Source of the DNA: an uncultured Verrucomicrobia subdivision 3 bacterium
GTDB taxonomy: Bacteria > Verrucomicrobiota > Verrucomicrobiae > Limisphaerales > UBA11358
Direction of reading: 5' to 3'
NCBI GenBank assembly: GCA_903921455.1
Contig: CAIXPZ010000278.1
Span: 1-7,070 of the forward strand
Length of the DNA: 7,070 bases
The notes beneath the pieces are model-generated. The model saw nothing but the letters and a program-made list of their open reading frames with translations, searched no databases and had not been told where the DNA came from. The translations under genes and the position numbers were made by a program. The stretch's first letter is position 1. Each line of letters begins with the position of its first letter. Of the stretch, positions 1 through 6,021 are shown piece by piece.

Positions 1-52
1 CTGCCAACACTTTTTTGCGAATCTCAGCCCAGTCTTCCATATTGCGATACAT
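1..52 (-). CDS. istA: IS21-family transposase IstA, N-terminal fragment (cut by window edge)
   Basis: Only the first 17 codons are visible, reading MYRNMEDWAEIRKKVLA. This matches my memory of the start of IS21-type IstA proteins from environmental bacteria, where M(E)xWxEIRRRVL precedes a helix-turn-helix; no search was run. IstA is the DDE integrase that, with the ATPase IstB, moves the element; the catalytic domain is beyond the window. The start is taken at base 52. An in-frame ATG at 40-38 (MEDW...) is an alternative. No clear Shine-Dalgarno sequence is visible, and a small hairpin lies directly upstream. Confidence 0.68.
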   Translation of the reverse strand, partial: MYRNMEDWAEIRKKVLA

Positions 53-53
53 G

Positions 54-70
54 CTTCATTGTTAATGAAG
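54..70. repeat. Perfect 7-base inverted repeat just upstream of istA
   Basis: CTTCATT (54-60) and AATGAAG (64-70) are perfectly complementary around a 3-base loop. The hairpin ends one base before the proposed istA start codon. In the transcript it would cover the ribosome-binding region, so it could dampen transposase translation; that role is inferred. Confidence 0.5.
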
Positions 71-72
71 AT

Positions 73-129
73 GCCGCACTTTTGAACCGCCCCGTCACAC
101 ACATGACCCCGCCGCACTTTTCAGCCGCC
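73..129. repeat. Paired subterminal direct repeats of the IS end
   Basis: GCCGCACTTTT occurs exactly at 73-83 and again at 111-121 (plus-strand reading), 38 bases apart. Similarity extends outward to GGCGG, giving 19-base units at 73-91 and 111-129 with two mismatches. Between them lies GTCA-TGTGTG-TGAC, a short inverted repeat. Multiple terminal repeats of this kind are known transposase-binding sites in the IS21 family. Confidence 0.6.
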
Positions 130-131
130 GT

Positions 132-1175
132 TTACAGCCGCACCCGGGGTCTTGAAAGAGTATTGGCCAACGCATCCAATTGGCCACGCAGCCGGGCATC
201 CATTCGCGTCCCCAGCACCAAAGCCAAGCTTTGTTCCAATATGGCTTCTGATTCAACCTGGCGAAATATCGCTTTGGGCAAAACCGCCACCCCATCCGTC
301 CATTGCATGAGGTTAAACTCATGTTTGCCGCCATGGTCCAAAGGGGTTTCGCGGCCAAAGACAACCGCTATGCACTGGCCGTTCGTGAGGAGATGCTGAT
401 TGAAGACCAGCGCCCACCCAGCGGTCTGGTCCGCGAGAATTTTTGGGTAATGCGGAAAACTTGCCCCAGTGGGGAAAATCTTCGTTGGCTTTCCTTGCTC
501 ATCCAACTCCAGGGCCACCGCATCGAATACCGCCGGAGCGCGCAGAAAGGGATTCCATGCCTCCACTTGCAAATCAGCAAACGCTGTGGTCTTGCCATTC
601 AGGGTGAGATCGCCCACGCGAATCCAGCGGCGGATGAGCAGCACGCCTTCGGGCATCATTTCGTATCGGGTGAGACAACTCAGCTTGCAGCGCATCACCT
701 CGCGCTGTTCGGTTTTCCACTGGTCTTGGGGAACGGAATAAACGTCCAAGATTCCACGCCCGGCATCAACCCGTACTTCCGCCGTCGGCGAAATCGTTCC
801 GTCAAAACAACCACCTTGCGTAAGATTAAATCGCCACTCGAATTTTTTTGGCAGCGACGCGACGCGATTGGTGACGGTATCGGACCAGATTGTCCATTGA
901 ATCACGCGGTCGGTGACCTCGCCTTGAAACGACGGCGAAAGCAGGGATTTCCCGCCACCATTGATTTCAGAAATTGCCCCGCCCGCGCCGAGGCGCAGCG
1001 CAAAAGTATTGCTCCCGCCGGCAGACAACTTCAGCCAGACATCTTCCCCCTCAACCTCAACTTTCCATTTTTTCGCCCTCTCCGGGTTCACCGCTCTGGC
1101 CATGGGGACGGCACCGGCACTAAAGATAAACAATCCGACGAGCAACTGGATTCGGAGGAATCTGAAGATAGCCAT
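132..1175 (-). CDS. Secreted protein of unknown function, 3' end probably cut by the IS
   Basis: I do not recognise the family. The product is 347 residues from the ATG at 1175. It starts with a clear signal peptide: Arg residues, a hydrophobic stretch LLVGLFIFSAGAV, and a likely cleavage after ARA at about residue 28. The frame is open back to an ATG at 1286, but that start would overlap the response regulator and bury the signal peptide. The mature part is rich in alternating hydrophobic and polar residues with many Trp, Gly and aromatic positions, suggesting a beta-sandwich secreted protein; this is inference only. It lies 82 bases downstream of the response regulator on the same strand and may be co-transcribed with it. 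The last codon (CTG, 137-135) and the stop TAA (134-132) straddle or lie within the proposed IS end, so the native protein was probably longer. Confidence 0.75.
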   Translation of the reverse strand: MAIFRFLRIQLLVGLFIFSAGAVPMARAVNPERAKKWKVEVEGEDVWLKLSAGGSNTFALRLGAGGAISEINGGGKSLLSPSFQGEVTDRVIQWTIWSDTVTNRVASLPKKFEWRFNLTQGGCFDGTISPTAEVRVDAGRGILDVYSVPQDQWKTEQREVMRCKLSCLTRYEMMPEGVLLIRRWIRVGDLTLNGKTTAFADLQVEAWNPFLRAPAVFDAVALELDEQGKPTKIFPTGASFPHYPKILADQTAGWALVFNQHLLTNGQCIAVVFGRETPLDHGGKHEFNLMQWTDGVAVLPKAIFRQVESEAILEQSLALVLGTRMDARLRGQLDALANTLSRPRVRL

Positions 1176-1257
1176 AACAAAGTTTAGTTTCTGGCAATCA
1201 ATTGAACAGCCCCCAATAACGGTGGCTATCAAAACCGCAGGCGCCCGGGCATCGGCT
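1176..1257. other. Short gap between response regulator and secreted-protein gene
   Basis: These 82 bases separate two genes on the minus strand. They include the 8-base palindrome GCCCGGGC followed on the minus strand by a GC-rich stretch and TTTT. This might be a weak attenuator, but the stem is too poor to call a terminator. No convincing promoter was found, so read-through from the regulator is the simplest explanation. Confidence 0.4.
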
Positions 1258-1956
1258 TCAATGTTTGGCCGAACCCGGCACGACAACGGACGGCCTGTGA
1301 CCTTTCTGAAGGTTTAGAAACTTCAACGCCGCCTGCGTGCGCGAGCGGACATGGAGCTTGCTGTAAATATGCTTGAGATGCCACGTCACGGTTTCGATGC
1401 CGATGGAAAGCTTGTCGGAAATCTCCTTGTTACTGCAACCCTCCGCGAGCAACTCCAGGATTTCCTGCTCGCGCCGGGACAAATCAATTTCCTCCTTGGG
1501 TGCCGCGGGTACGGGTTCACGGAACACGCCCAGCACCTTGTGCGCAATCTCGCTGGACATGGGCACGCCGCCGGCATGAACTTCCTGAATGGCCTGCAAA
1601 ATCCGTTCGGGCGAGGCGCGCTTGAGGATGTAGCCACTGGCACCCGCCCGCAGCGCGGCAAAAACTTTCTCCGCATCGTCATAAACCGTGATCATCACGA
1701 TTTGCACGGCGGGCAACTGTTCTTTGATCAAGGCGGCGCACTCAATGCCGGAACGATCCGGCAAATTGATGTCCATCAGCACCACGTCCGGCGGTGTCTG
1801 CGGAATGATTTTCATTGCCTCTGCCACCGTGCCGGCGGAGCAAACCCAGCGCACGCCCGGCGACGACTTTAGCAGCCACTCCAGACTTTGCCGGATGCCG
1901 GCATCGTCCTCGACAATCGCCACGCTGATTTTTTTTGGATCGCTCGCACGCTTCAT
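1258..1956 (-). CDS. NarL/FixJ-family response regulator (REC + LuxR-type HTH)
   Basis: This is a 232-residue transcription regulator activated by phosphorylation. The receiver domain spans about residues 9-125: acidic pair D17-D18, phospho-acceptor D62 in VVLMDINLPDRSG, switch residue T90 in VMITVYDD, and conserved K112 in GYILKRA. A linker rich in Pro and Ala leads to a LuxR-type helix-turn-helix at about 159-214, with the signature LSRREQEILELLAEG, then NKEISDKL and a recognition helix around ETVTWHLKHIYSKL. All key residues are present, so it should be functional. It starts 9 bases after the kinase stop, with no recognisable Shine-Dalgarno sequence, which suggests translational coupling. 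Its partner is almost certainly the adjacent kinase, whose dimerisation domain is of the type that pairs with NarL-like regulators. A short basic tail (about 215-232) follows the HTH. Target promoters are unknown. Confidence 0.96.
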   Translation of the reverse strand: MKRASDPKKISVAIVEDDAGIRQSLEWLLKSSPGVRWVCSAGTVAEAMKIIPQTPPDVVLMDINLPDRSGIECAALIKEQLPAVQIVMITVYDDAEKVFAALRAGASGYILKRASPERILQAIQEVHAGGVPMSSEIAHKVLGVFREPVPAAPKEEIDLSRREQEILELLAEGCSNKEISDKLSIGIETVTWHLKHIYSKLHVRSRTQAALKFLNLQKGHRPSVVVPGSAKH

Positions 1957-1965
1957 AAATTCGTT

Positions 1966-4900
1966 TTAAGTTTTTCCGCCGGCGACTGACAGCGGCACAC
2001 TCAACTTCACCTCGACGCCGCCTTGCGGCAGGTTATGCACTTCGCAGTCGCCGCGCAATTGCGACATGCGCGCCCGCAGATTGATCAAACCATCCGCGCC
2101 CTCGGCCATGATTTGCGGCAAGCCGTGGCCGTTGTCTTGAACGGAAATCGTCAGCCGGTTCGCCACTGCCAGTGAAATGCTCACGCGCACCTCGTTGGCG
2201 CCGGAGTGCCGCACAACATTGGTCAACGCCTCCTTGAACGCGAGAAATAAATGATGCCGCTGCTCGGAATTTAACGGCGAATCCACCCCGCCTTCGCGAA
2301 ATTCCAGCCGACAGCGAATGGAGGTCGGCTCGAAAAATTCCTGGGCGTAGCGGCAGAAATATCCGCCCAGCGATTTGGCGGAATCATTGCGCGGGTTCAC
2401 CGCCCAGACAATTTCATCCAGCGCGGTGACGAGATAGCGCGTGCGCTGGCTGATGCGCGACAGCGCCTCGCCTTTGTTTTCCGGCGGCAGCGTCGCGTTG
2501 TTTTGAAGCATACCTGACAGCAATCCAATTTCCGTCAAACCGGCGCCGAGATCGTCGTGTAAATCCTGGGCGACGCGCGTTCGTTCCTTTTCCACCGCGC
2601 GCTGACGCTCCATCCGCTCAAATTGCAACCGCAGTTTACGGCGATGCCTTGTTCGCAGCCAAATGACCAGGCCAGTAGTAATCAGAGTAGCCACGGCTGT
2701 GACCGTTGCCCACGGAAACCAGGCACGTTGCCAAAGAAACGGCGTCAGCACGATGCCTATCGGAGTCGCATCATGCCATACGCCGCCGCTGTTGCAGGCG
2801 CTGACGCGAAAGGTGAATTCACCCGGCGGCAAATACCGATACATCACCGAACGGTTCGCGCCGGCGGTTTGCCATTCCTTGTCCATGCCGGCGAGTTGGT
2901 AGCGCAAGCGCACGCCTTCGGGCGACGAGAAACTGATGCCGGTGAAACGAAATTCCAAATCGTGCAGGCCGGGCGGAATTTTCAAAACTGTTTTTCCGCC
3001 GGCACGAGTCAGACCGGTTGGCGGCAGAATATTTATTCCATCCAGCAACACCGCTTCAATCAGCACCGGGGGCACAAACCGGCTGGGCGTGACCGTTTCC
3101 GGCTGCACGCTGGCCACGCCATTGGCCATCGCAAACCACAGCCGCCCGTCGCGGGCGCGGACACACAGCGGCTGAAATTCCATTGCGCAACTGACCGTGC
3201 GCAAACCATCGCTGCGGCCAAAGGTCCGGCAACCTACCGTGGCCTGGGCACCGCGGGCGCAGCGTTCCAACTCATCCTTGGCAATCCGCGAGATACCTGC
3301 GCGCGTGCCGATCCATAATCCGCCGAGGTGGTCATCCAGAACTTGAGAAATGGCCTGGCTGGGCAGGCCGTTGGTGGGTGAAAAATAATCGAACGAGCCG
3401 TTGCGAAATTTTAACAGGCCGTTGGCCGAAGTTCCAATCCACAGCGTCCCGTTGGTTTCAGCACAGAAAGCCCAAAGCCGGGCGGAGGGCACATTGGGCG
3501 GCGGACGAAAACTCTGAAATGTTTTCCCGTCATAATTCAACAATTCTCCGCCGGCGGTGCCGATCCACAAGGTTCCATCCGGCGCTTCCGCCAGGGCGGC
3601 GAAGTTGTCTCGTGGCATTTGCGCCTCGCGTATTTTGGTCAGTTCGCCATGGGCATATGCGTAAAGGCTGGTTTGGCCGGCCAGCCAGACTTTGCCATCG
3701 CGCGTCGGCAGGAGCAGCCGCACATCGAGCTTCAGATCTTCGGGCGGCAAGACCTGACGGAACTCCCCGCCGTCCGAAACAAACAACCCGTTGCCGGCGG
3801 CCACCCAAATCCGGCCTTGCCCATCCGAGTTCACGATGGTGACCCGACGGCGTGAACTTGGTTGTGGCAGGGTCAGGTTGGTGCAAGCCCCATTTTGCCA
3901 ACGACCCAACGACCCGCCCACCGTGCCCATCCAGAGGCTGCCATCCGCCCCCTCACACACCGAACTGACGACGCTGTCTGCCAACCCCTCCGTCCGGCCC
4001 ACGACCTGAAAGAACCGCTGGCGGATTTTTGCCAAGCCGCGCCGTTCGTATCCCACCCACAAATTGCACTCGTTATCCACGAACAAACACCGCACCACGC
4101 TGCCGGGGTAATATTCCTCCGCCCCGCTCCGGCTCACCACGCCGTCCGCCGCGAGGTGCGTCAGGCCTGAATCAGACGAACTCAACCACAGGCCACCTTC
4201 GCCATCATCCCGGATGAATTGCAACCTAGATCCCAGCGGCAAATCAACGTCGGCGGTTTTCGCCTCCGCCTCCCATTGCCGGTCGCGACAACGTCGCAAC
4301 CGTCCGTTGGCCTCCACCCAAAGAGAATTATCCCGACAAAAGAACAATCGTCTGACCACGAGTTTGGATTCGCCATTCGTCGGTGAACCATTCTGAAAAC
4401 CCATTCCGTCCCAGTAGAAGATTCCCCGGTCCGTCCCGGCCCAAATCCGGCCTTGCGGGTCGGCCACCAACGCATTGAGTTTGCCAGTCAAACCGGTGTC
4501 CTTGACCGGCTCGGCCCGACCGTCACGCACCCGCCACAGTGAACCGTCATTGTGCCGATACCAGATGACGCCGGCCTTGTCAGCGCAAAATTGCGGAGTG
4601 TAATCAGCTCCCGGAGGCGTCAGTGAAGTCCACGCAAAACCACCCTCGGTATTTTTTCCACCCATCAACAAACCATGATCCGTGGTAGCAAAAACCACCT
4701 GCCGCGCGTCAGAAAACAGCCAGGCTTCCACCTTGGAATCATGGTCCATTTCTAAAGTAAAAGCTCCATCGTGCCAGCGGACCAGCGACCCGTAGGTGGC
4801 CACCCAGAGCACGCCTTCACTATCCACACACAGGCGGCGGGCCGAAGCGTTCTTAAGCTCCGGCGTATTGAGCATGTCATAAATGTCAAACTTGACGCCG

Positions 4901-5121
4901 TCATAACGCGTCAGCCCCCCCAGCAAGGTTCCAATCCAAAGATAGCCATCCGGCGTTTGCGCCACATCCGTTATTGTGCTGACGGGCAAACCGTCATCCA
5001 CTTCCAGAGTGCGGACGACATAATCGCCCGCCATTCCTTTAGAGACGCAAAAAAAAATGACCCAGGCCAACACAACGATTGCGATGGCCGCACGGGAAAA
5101 ATTCACGGCGGACTGGAACAT
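1966..5121 (-). CDS. Membrane sensor histidine kinase with two-component-regulator propeller repeats, Y_Y_Y domain and HisKA_3 core
   Basis: The 1051-residue protein is a complete periplasmic-sensing kinase. Residues 11-27 form a hydrophobic signal or anchor segment. About 40-670 hold 14 repeats of the form DGxLWIGT, for example near 58, 102, 223, 393, 515, 557, 599 and 658; some are degenerate, such as GVIWYRH near 184. Fourteen repeats fit two seven-bladed propellers. A Y_Y_Y domain follows at about 720-795, with a membrane span at about 799-822 and a short coiled segment to 848. The HisKA_3 box is RVAQDLHDDLGAGLT with phospho-acceptor H855. The ATPase domain shows the N box EALTNVVRHS (N968), DNGHGL (D996) and GLINLRARM. 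No receiver or DNA-binding domain is fused, and the regulator gene follows 9 bases later. By analogy with propeller sensors of hybrid systems the ligand may be a glycan fragment, but this is not shown. The start is supported by the signal segment; no strong ribosome-binding site is seen. Confidence 0.95.
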   Translation of the reverse strand: MFQSAVNFSRAAIAIVVLAWVIFFCVSKGMAGDYVVRTLEVDDGLPVSTITDVAQTPDGYLWIGTLLGGLTRYDGVKFDIYDMLNTPELKNASARRLCVDSEGVLWVATYGSLVRWHDGAFTLEMDHDSKVEAWLFSDARQVVFATTDHGLLMGGKNTEGGFAWTSLTPPGADYTPQFCADKAGVIWYRHNDGSLWRVRDGRAEPVKDTGLTGKLNALVADPQGRIWAGTDRGIFYWDGMGFQNGSPTNGESKLVVRRLFFCRDNSLWVEANGRLRRCRDRQWEAEAKTADVDLPLGSRLQFIRDDGEGGLWLSSSDSGLTHLAADGVVSRSGAEEYYPGSVVRCLFVDNECNLWVGYERRGLAKIRQRFFQVVGRTEGLADSVVSSVCEGADGSLWMGTVGGSLGRWQNGACTNLTLPQPSSRRRVTIVNSDGQGRIWVAAGNGLFVSDGGEFRQVLPPEDLKLDVRLLLPTRDGKVWLAGQTSLYAYAHGELTKIREAQMPRDNFAALAEAPDGTLWIGTAGGELLNYDGKTFQSFRPPPNVPSARLWAFCAETNGTLWIGTSANGLLKFRNGSFDYFSPTNGLPSQAISQVLDDHLGGLWIGTRAGISRIAKDELERCARGAQATVGCRTFGRSDGLRTVSCAMEFQPLCVRARDGRLWFAMANGVASVQPETVTPSRFVPPVLIEAVLLDGINILPPTGLTRAGGKTVLKIPPGLHDLEFRFTGISFSSPEGVRLRYQLAGMDKEWQTAGANRSVMYRYLPPGEFTFRVSACNSGGVWHDATPIGIVLTPFLWQRAWFPWATVTAVATLITTGLVIWLRTRHRRKLRLQFERMERQRAVEKERTRVAQDLHDDLGAGLTEIGLLSGMLQNNATLPPENKGEALSRISQRTRYLVTALDEIVWAVNPRNDSAKSLGGYFCRYAQEFFEPTSIRCRLEFREGGVDSPLNSEQRHHLFLAFKEALTNVVRHSGANEVRVSISLAVANRLTISVQDNGHGLPQIMAEGADGLINLRARMSQLRGDCEVHNLPQGGVEVKLSVPLSVAGGKT

Positions 5122-5437
5122 CTTGTGTTTGAACCCTAGATACCGCGTGAATTCCAGTCAAGCTGGTAGAGTGTATTATTAATTGCCAAAAATAATTTTG
5201 GGCTGATTTATGATTCTAGAAATCTCCTGCCGGACATTGATCGCGACAAGGAGGAAGTAGCTAATCCACGGTGCGCCGGAAGAAACGTGGGTATCAGCGT
5301 GTCAAACAGCAGAAGTTCAAATTATATAAAAACTGTCAGATGCCAACGGTTGCCAAATATGACTTTAAAACTCTCTTAAGGCCGTTTTTCAGGGATTGCC
5401 AACCAGCAGCCTAGAAATGATTTCTGGCCTTTATTCA

Positions 5438-5460
5438 CAATATTTTATTAAATTATATTG
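5438..5460. repeat. AT-rich interrupted inverted repeat
   Basis: CAATAT (5438-5443) and ATATTG (5455-5460) form 6-base arms around an 11-base AT-only spacer. It sits at the right end of the AT-rich stretch. It could be a protein-binding site or simple AT-rich sequence; the arms are short. Confidence 0.25.
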
Positions 5461-5714
5461 GAGATTTTCTGAGCAGTTCCGGCCTTATTGTCCACATCCG
5501 GCAGCCGTTCCGCCATGCCAACCCCTTCCGCGGAGCCGGTGACTGCGTCACAGCCACTATTTCGCCCGGGCTGGTGTGCCCACCCAACCGAGGAATGAAG
5601 TGAGGTTTTGACGCCAGACAGCGCGGTAAAGCATGGCGAATCAAAAATGGTGCTCTTGAAACCAAATCATTCGCGAGCCTTACGCGTCCGAATCGCGCGC
5701 GCTATCAGCGAAAA

Positions 5715-5752
5715 CCAGCCGTGGGTGAGCATCGCACACCGATGCAGGCTGG
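5715..5752. repeat. Nested inverted repeat (possible RNA hairpin)
   Basis: An inner perfect 6-base stem, GCATCG (5729-5734) with CGATGC (5740-5745), encloses a 5-base loop. An outer stem, CCAGCC (5715-5720) with GGCTGG (5747-5752), closes around it with an asymmetric bulge. A second hairpin, GCGGTGGC/GCCGCCGC with a GTTA loop and one G-T pair, follows at 5767-5786. No T-tract follows, so it is not an intrinsic terminator. A structured RNA or repeat element is possible. Confidence 0.4.
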
Positions 5753-5975
5753 CCGGTGCTGGCGTAGCGGTGGCGTTAGCCGCCGCCGCGCGTCCGTCGC
5801 TGTTGAGCGCAGAGTGATTCAAGAACGGACCACGAGCCAGTGTTTCGGTTAAGCATCGCGAACTAAGTTTGGTTCGATGGTGAATGACGTTCATTGAAAA
5901 TCATAGTTCTGAAACATGGTTGCGAAAAACTTTTCAATACGCCCAAAGTCAGGCATCTTGCCGCAAGTTTCCAAA

Positions 5976-5995
5976 CGCAATTGAAAATTGTTGCG
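5976..5995. repeat. Inverted repeat upstream of the nuclease gene
   Basis: CGCAA (5976-5980) and TTGCG (5991-5995) are complementary around TTGAAAATTG, 27 bases before the nuclease start. The 8-base GCGGCCAA then repeats directly at 5993-6000 and 6005-6012. Position and symmetry would suit an operator, but this is inference from sequence shape alone. Confidence 0.25.
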
Positions 5996-6010
5996 GCCAA
6001 GGCAGCGGCC

Positions 6011-6016
6011 AAAAGG
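6011..6016 (+). promoter_or_regulatory. Ribosome-binding site supporting the nuclease start
   Basis: AAAAGG lies 5 bases before the ATG at 6022, a reasonable purine-rich Shine-Dalgarno match. It supports this start over the next in-frame ATG, which falls well inside the conserved N-terminal domain. Confidence 0.45.
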
Positions 6017-6021
6017 TTTGT

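Larger units (their letters stand above)
1..136 (-). mobile_element. Left end of an IS21-family insertion sequence (partial, runs off the window)
   Basis: Read on the minus strand, this segment begins with TGTAAACGGCGG and leads into the start of an IstA-like transposase gene. It contains two subterminal direct repeats sharing the core AAAAGTGCGGC. The 19-base units at 129-111 and 91-73 agree at 17 of 19 positions. IS21-family elements typically start with TG and carry several repeated transposase-binding sites near their ends, and both are seen here. The outer repeat extends to base 129, so the boundary must lie at or beyond that base. The TGT at 136-134 is the best candidate; a TG at 123-122 is less likely because it would cut the repeat. 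The other end, istB and any target-site duplication lie outside the window. Confidence 0.68.
5122..6021. other. 900-base gap between divergent genes; no supportable coding sequence
   Basis: The kinase operon leaves to the left and the nuclease gene to the right, so both promoters must lie here. About 5160-5460 is notably AT-rich compared with the flanking genes. About 5465-5830 is GC-rich and contains nested inverted repeats, and 5870-6000 holds further short inverted repeats. Short open frames exist (about 70 residues on either strand near 5450-5900), but they overlap each other, lack ribosome-binding sites and resemble no family I know. No tRNA, terminator or convincing -35/-10 pair was identified. 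The GC-rich part could be a structured RNA, a repeat or the remains of a decayed gene. Confidence 0.6.

Noticed and set aside
303..1187. A 294-codon open frame on the plus strand
   Set aside because: It lies entirely opposite the secreted-protein gene, has a low-complexity basic translation without domain motifs, and the minus-strand frame has a clear signal peptide.
1176..1286. Longer start for the secreted-protein gene at 1286
   Set aside because: It would overlap the regulator gene and put 37 residues before an obvious signal peptide; the ATG at 1175 is better.
5122..5230. Possible -35/-10 promoter for the kinase operon (TTGACT and TATCTA on the minus strand)
   Set aside because: The spacing is only 13 bases, too short for a standard promoter, so it is not called.
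5271..5414. A 47-codon GTG-started frame rich in Lys and Arg, with a perfect AAGGAGG at 5248-5254
   Set aside because: The ribosome-binding sequence is 16 bases from the GTG, too far to serve it, no nearer start exists, and the product resembles nothing known.
5453..5665. A 70-codon minus-strand frame
   Set aside because: No ribosome-binding site, no recognisable motif, and it overlaps another frame of similar quality on the opposite strand.
5608..5817. A 69-codon plus-strand frame with a hydrophobic Ala-rich tail
   Set aside because: The Ala-rich part comes from the GC-rich hairpin sequence; no ribosome-binding site or family match is visible.
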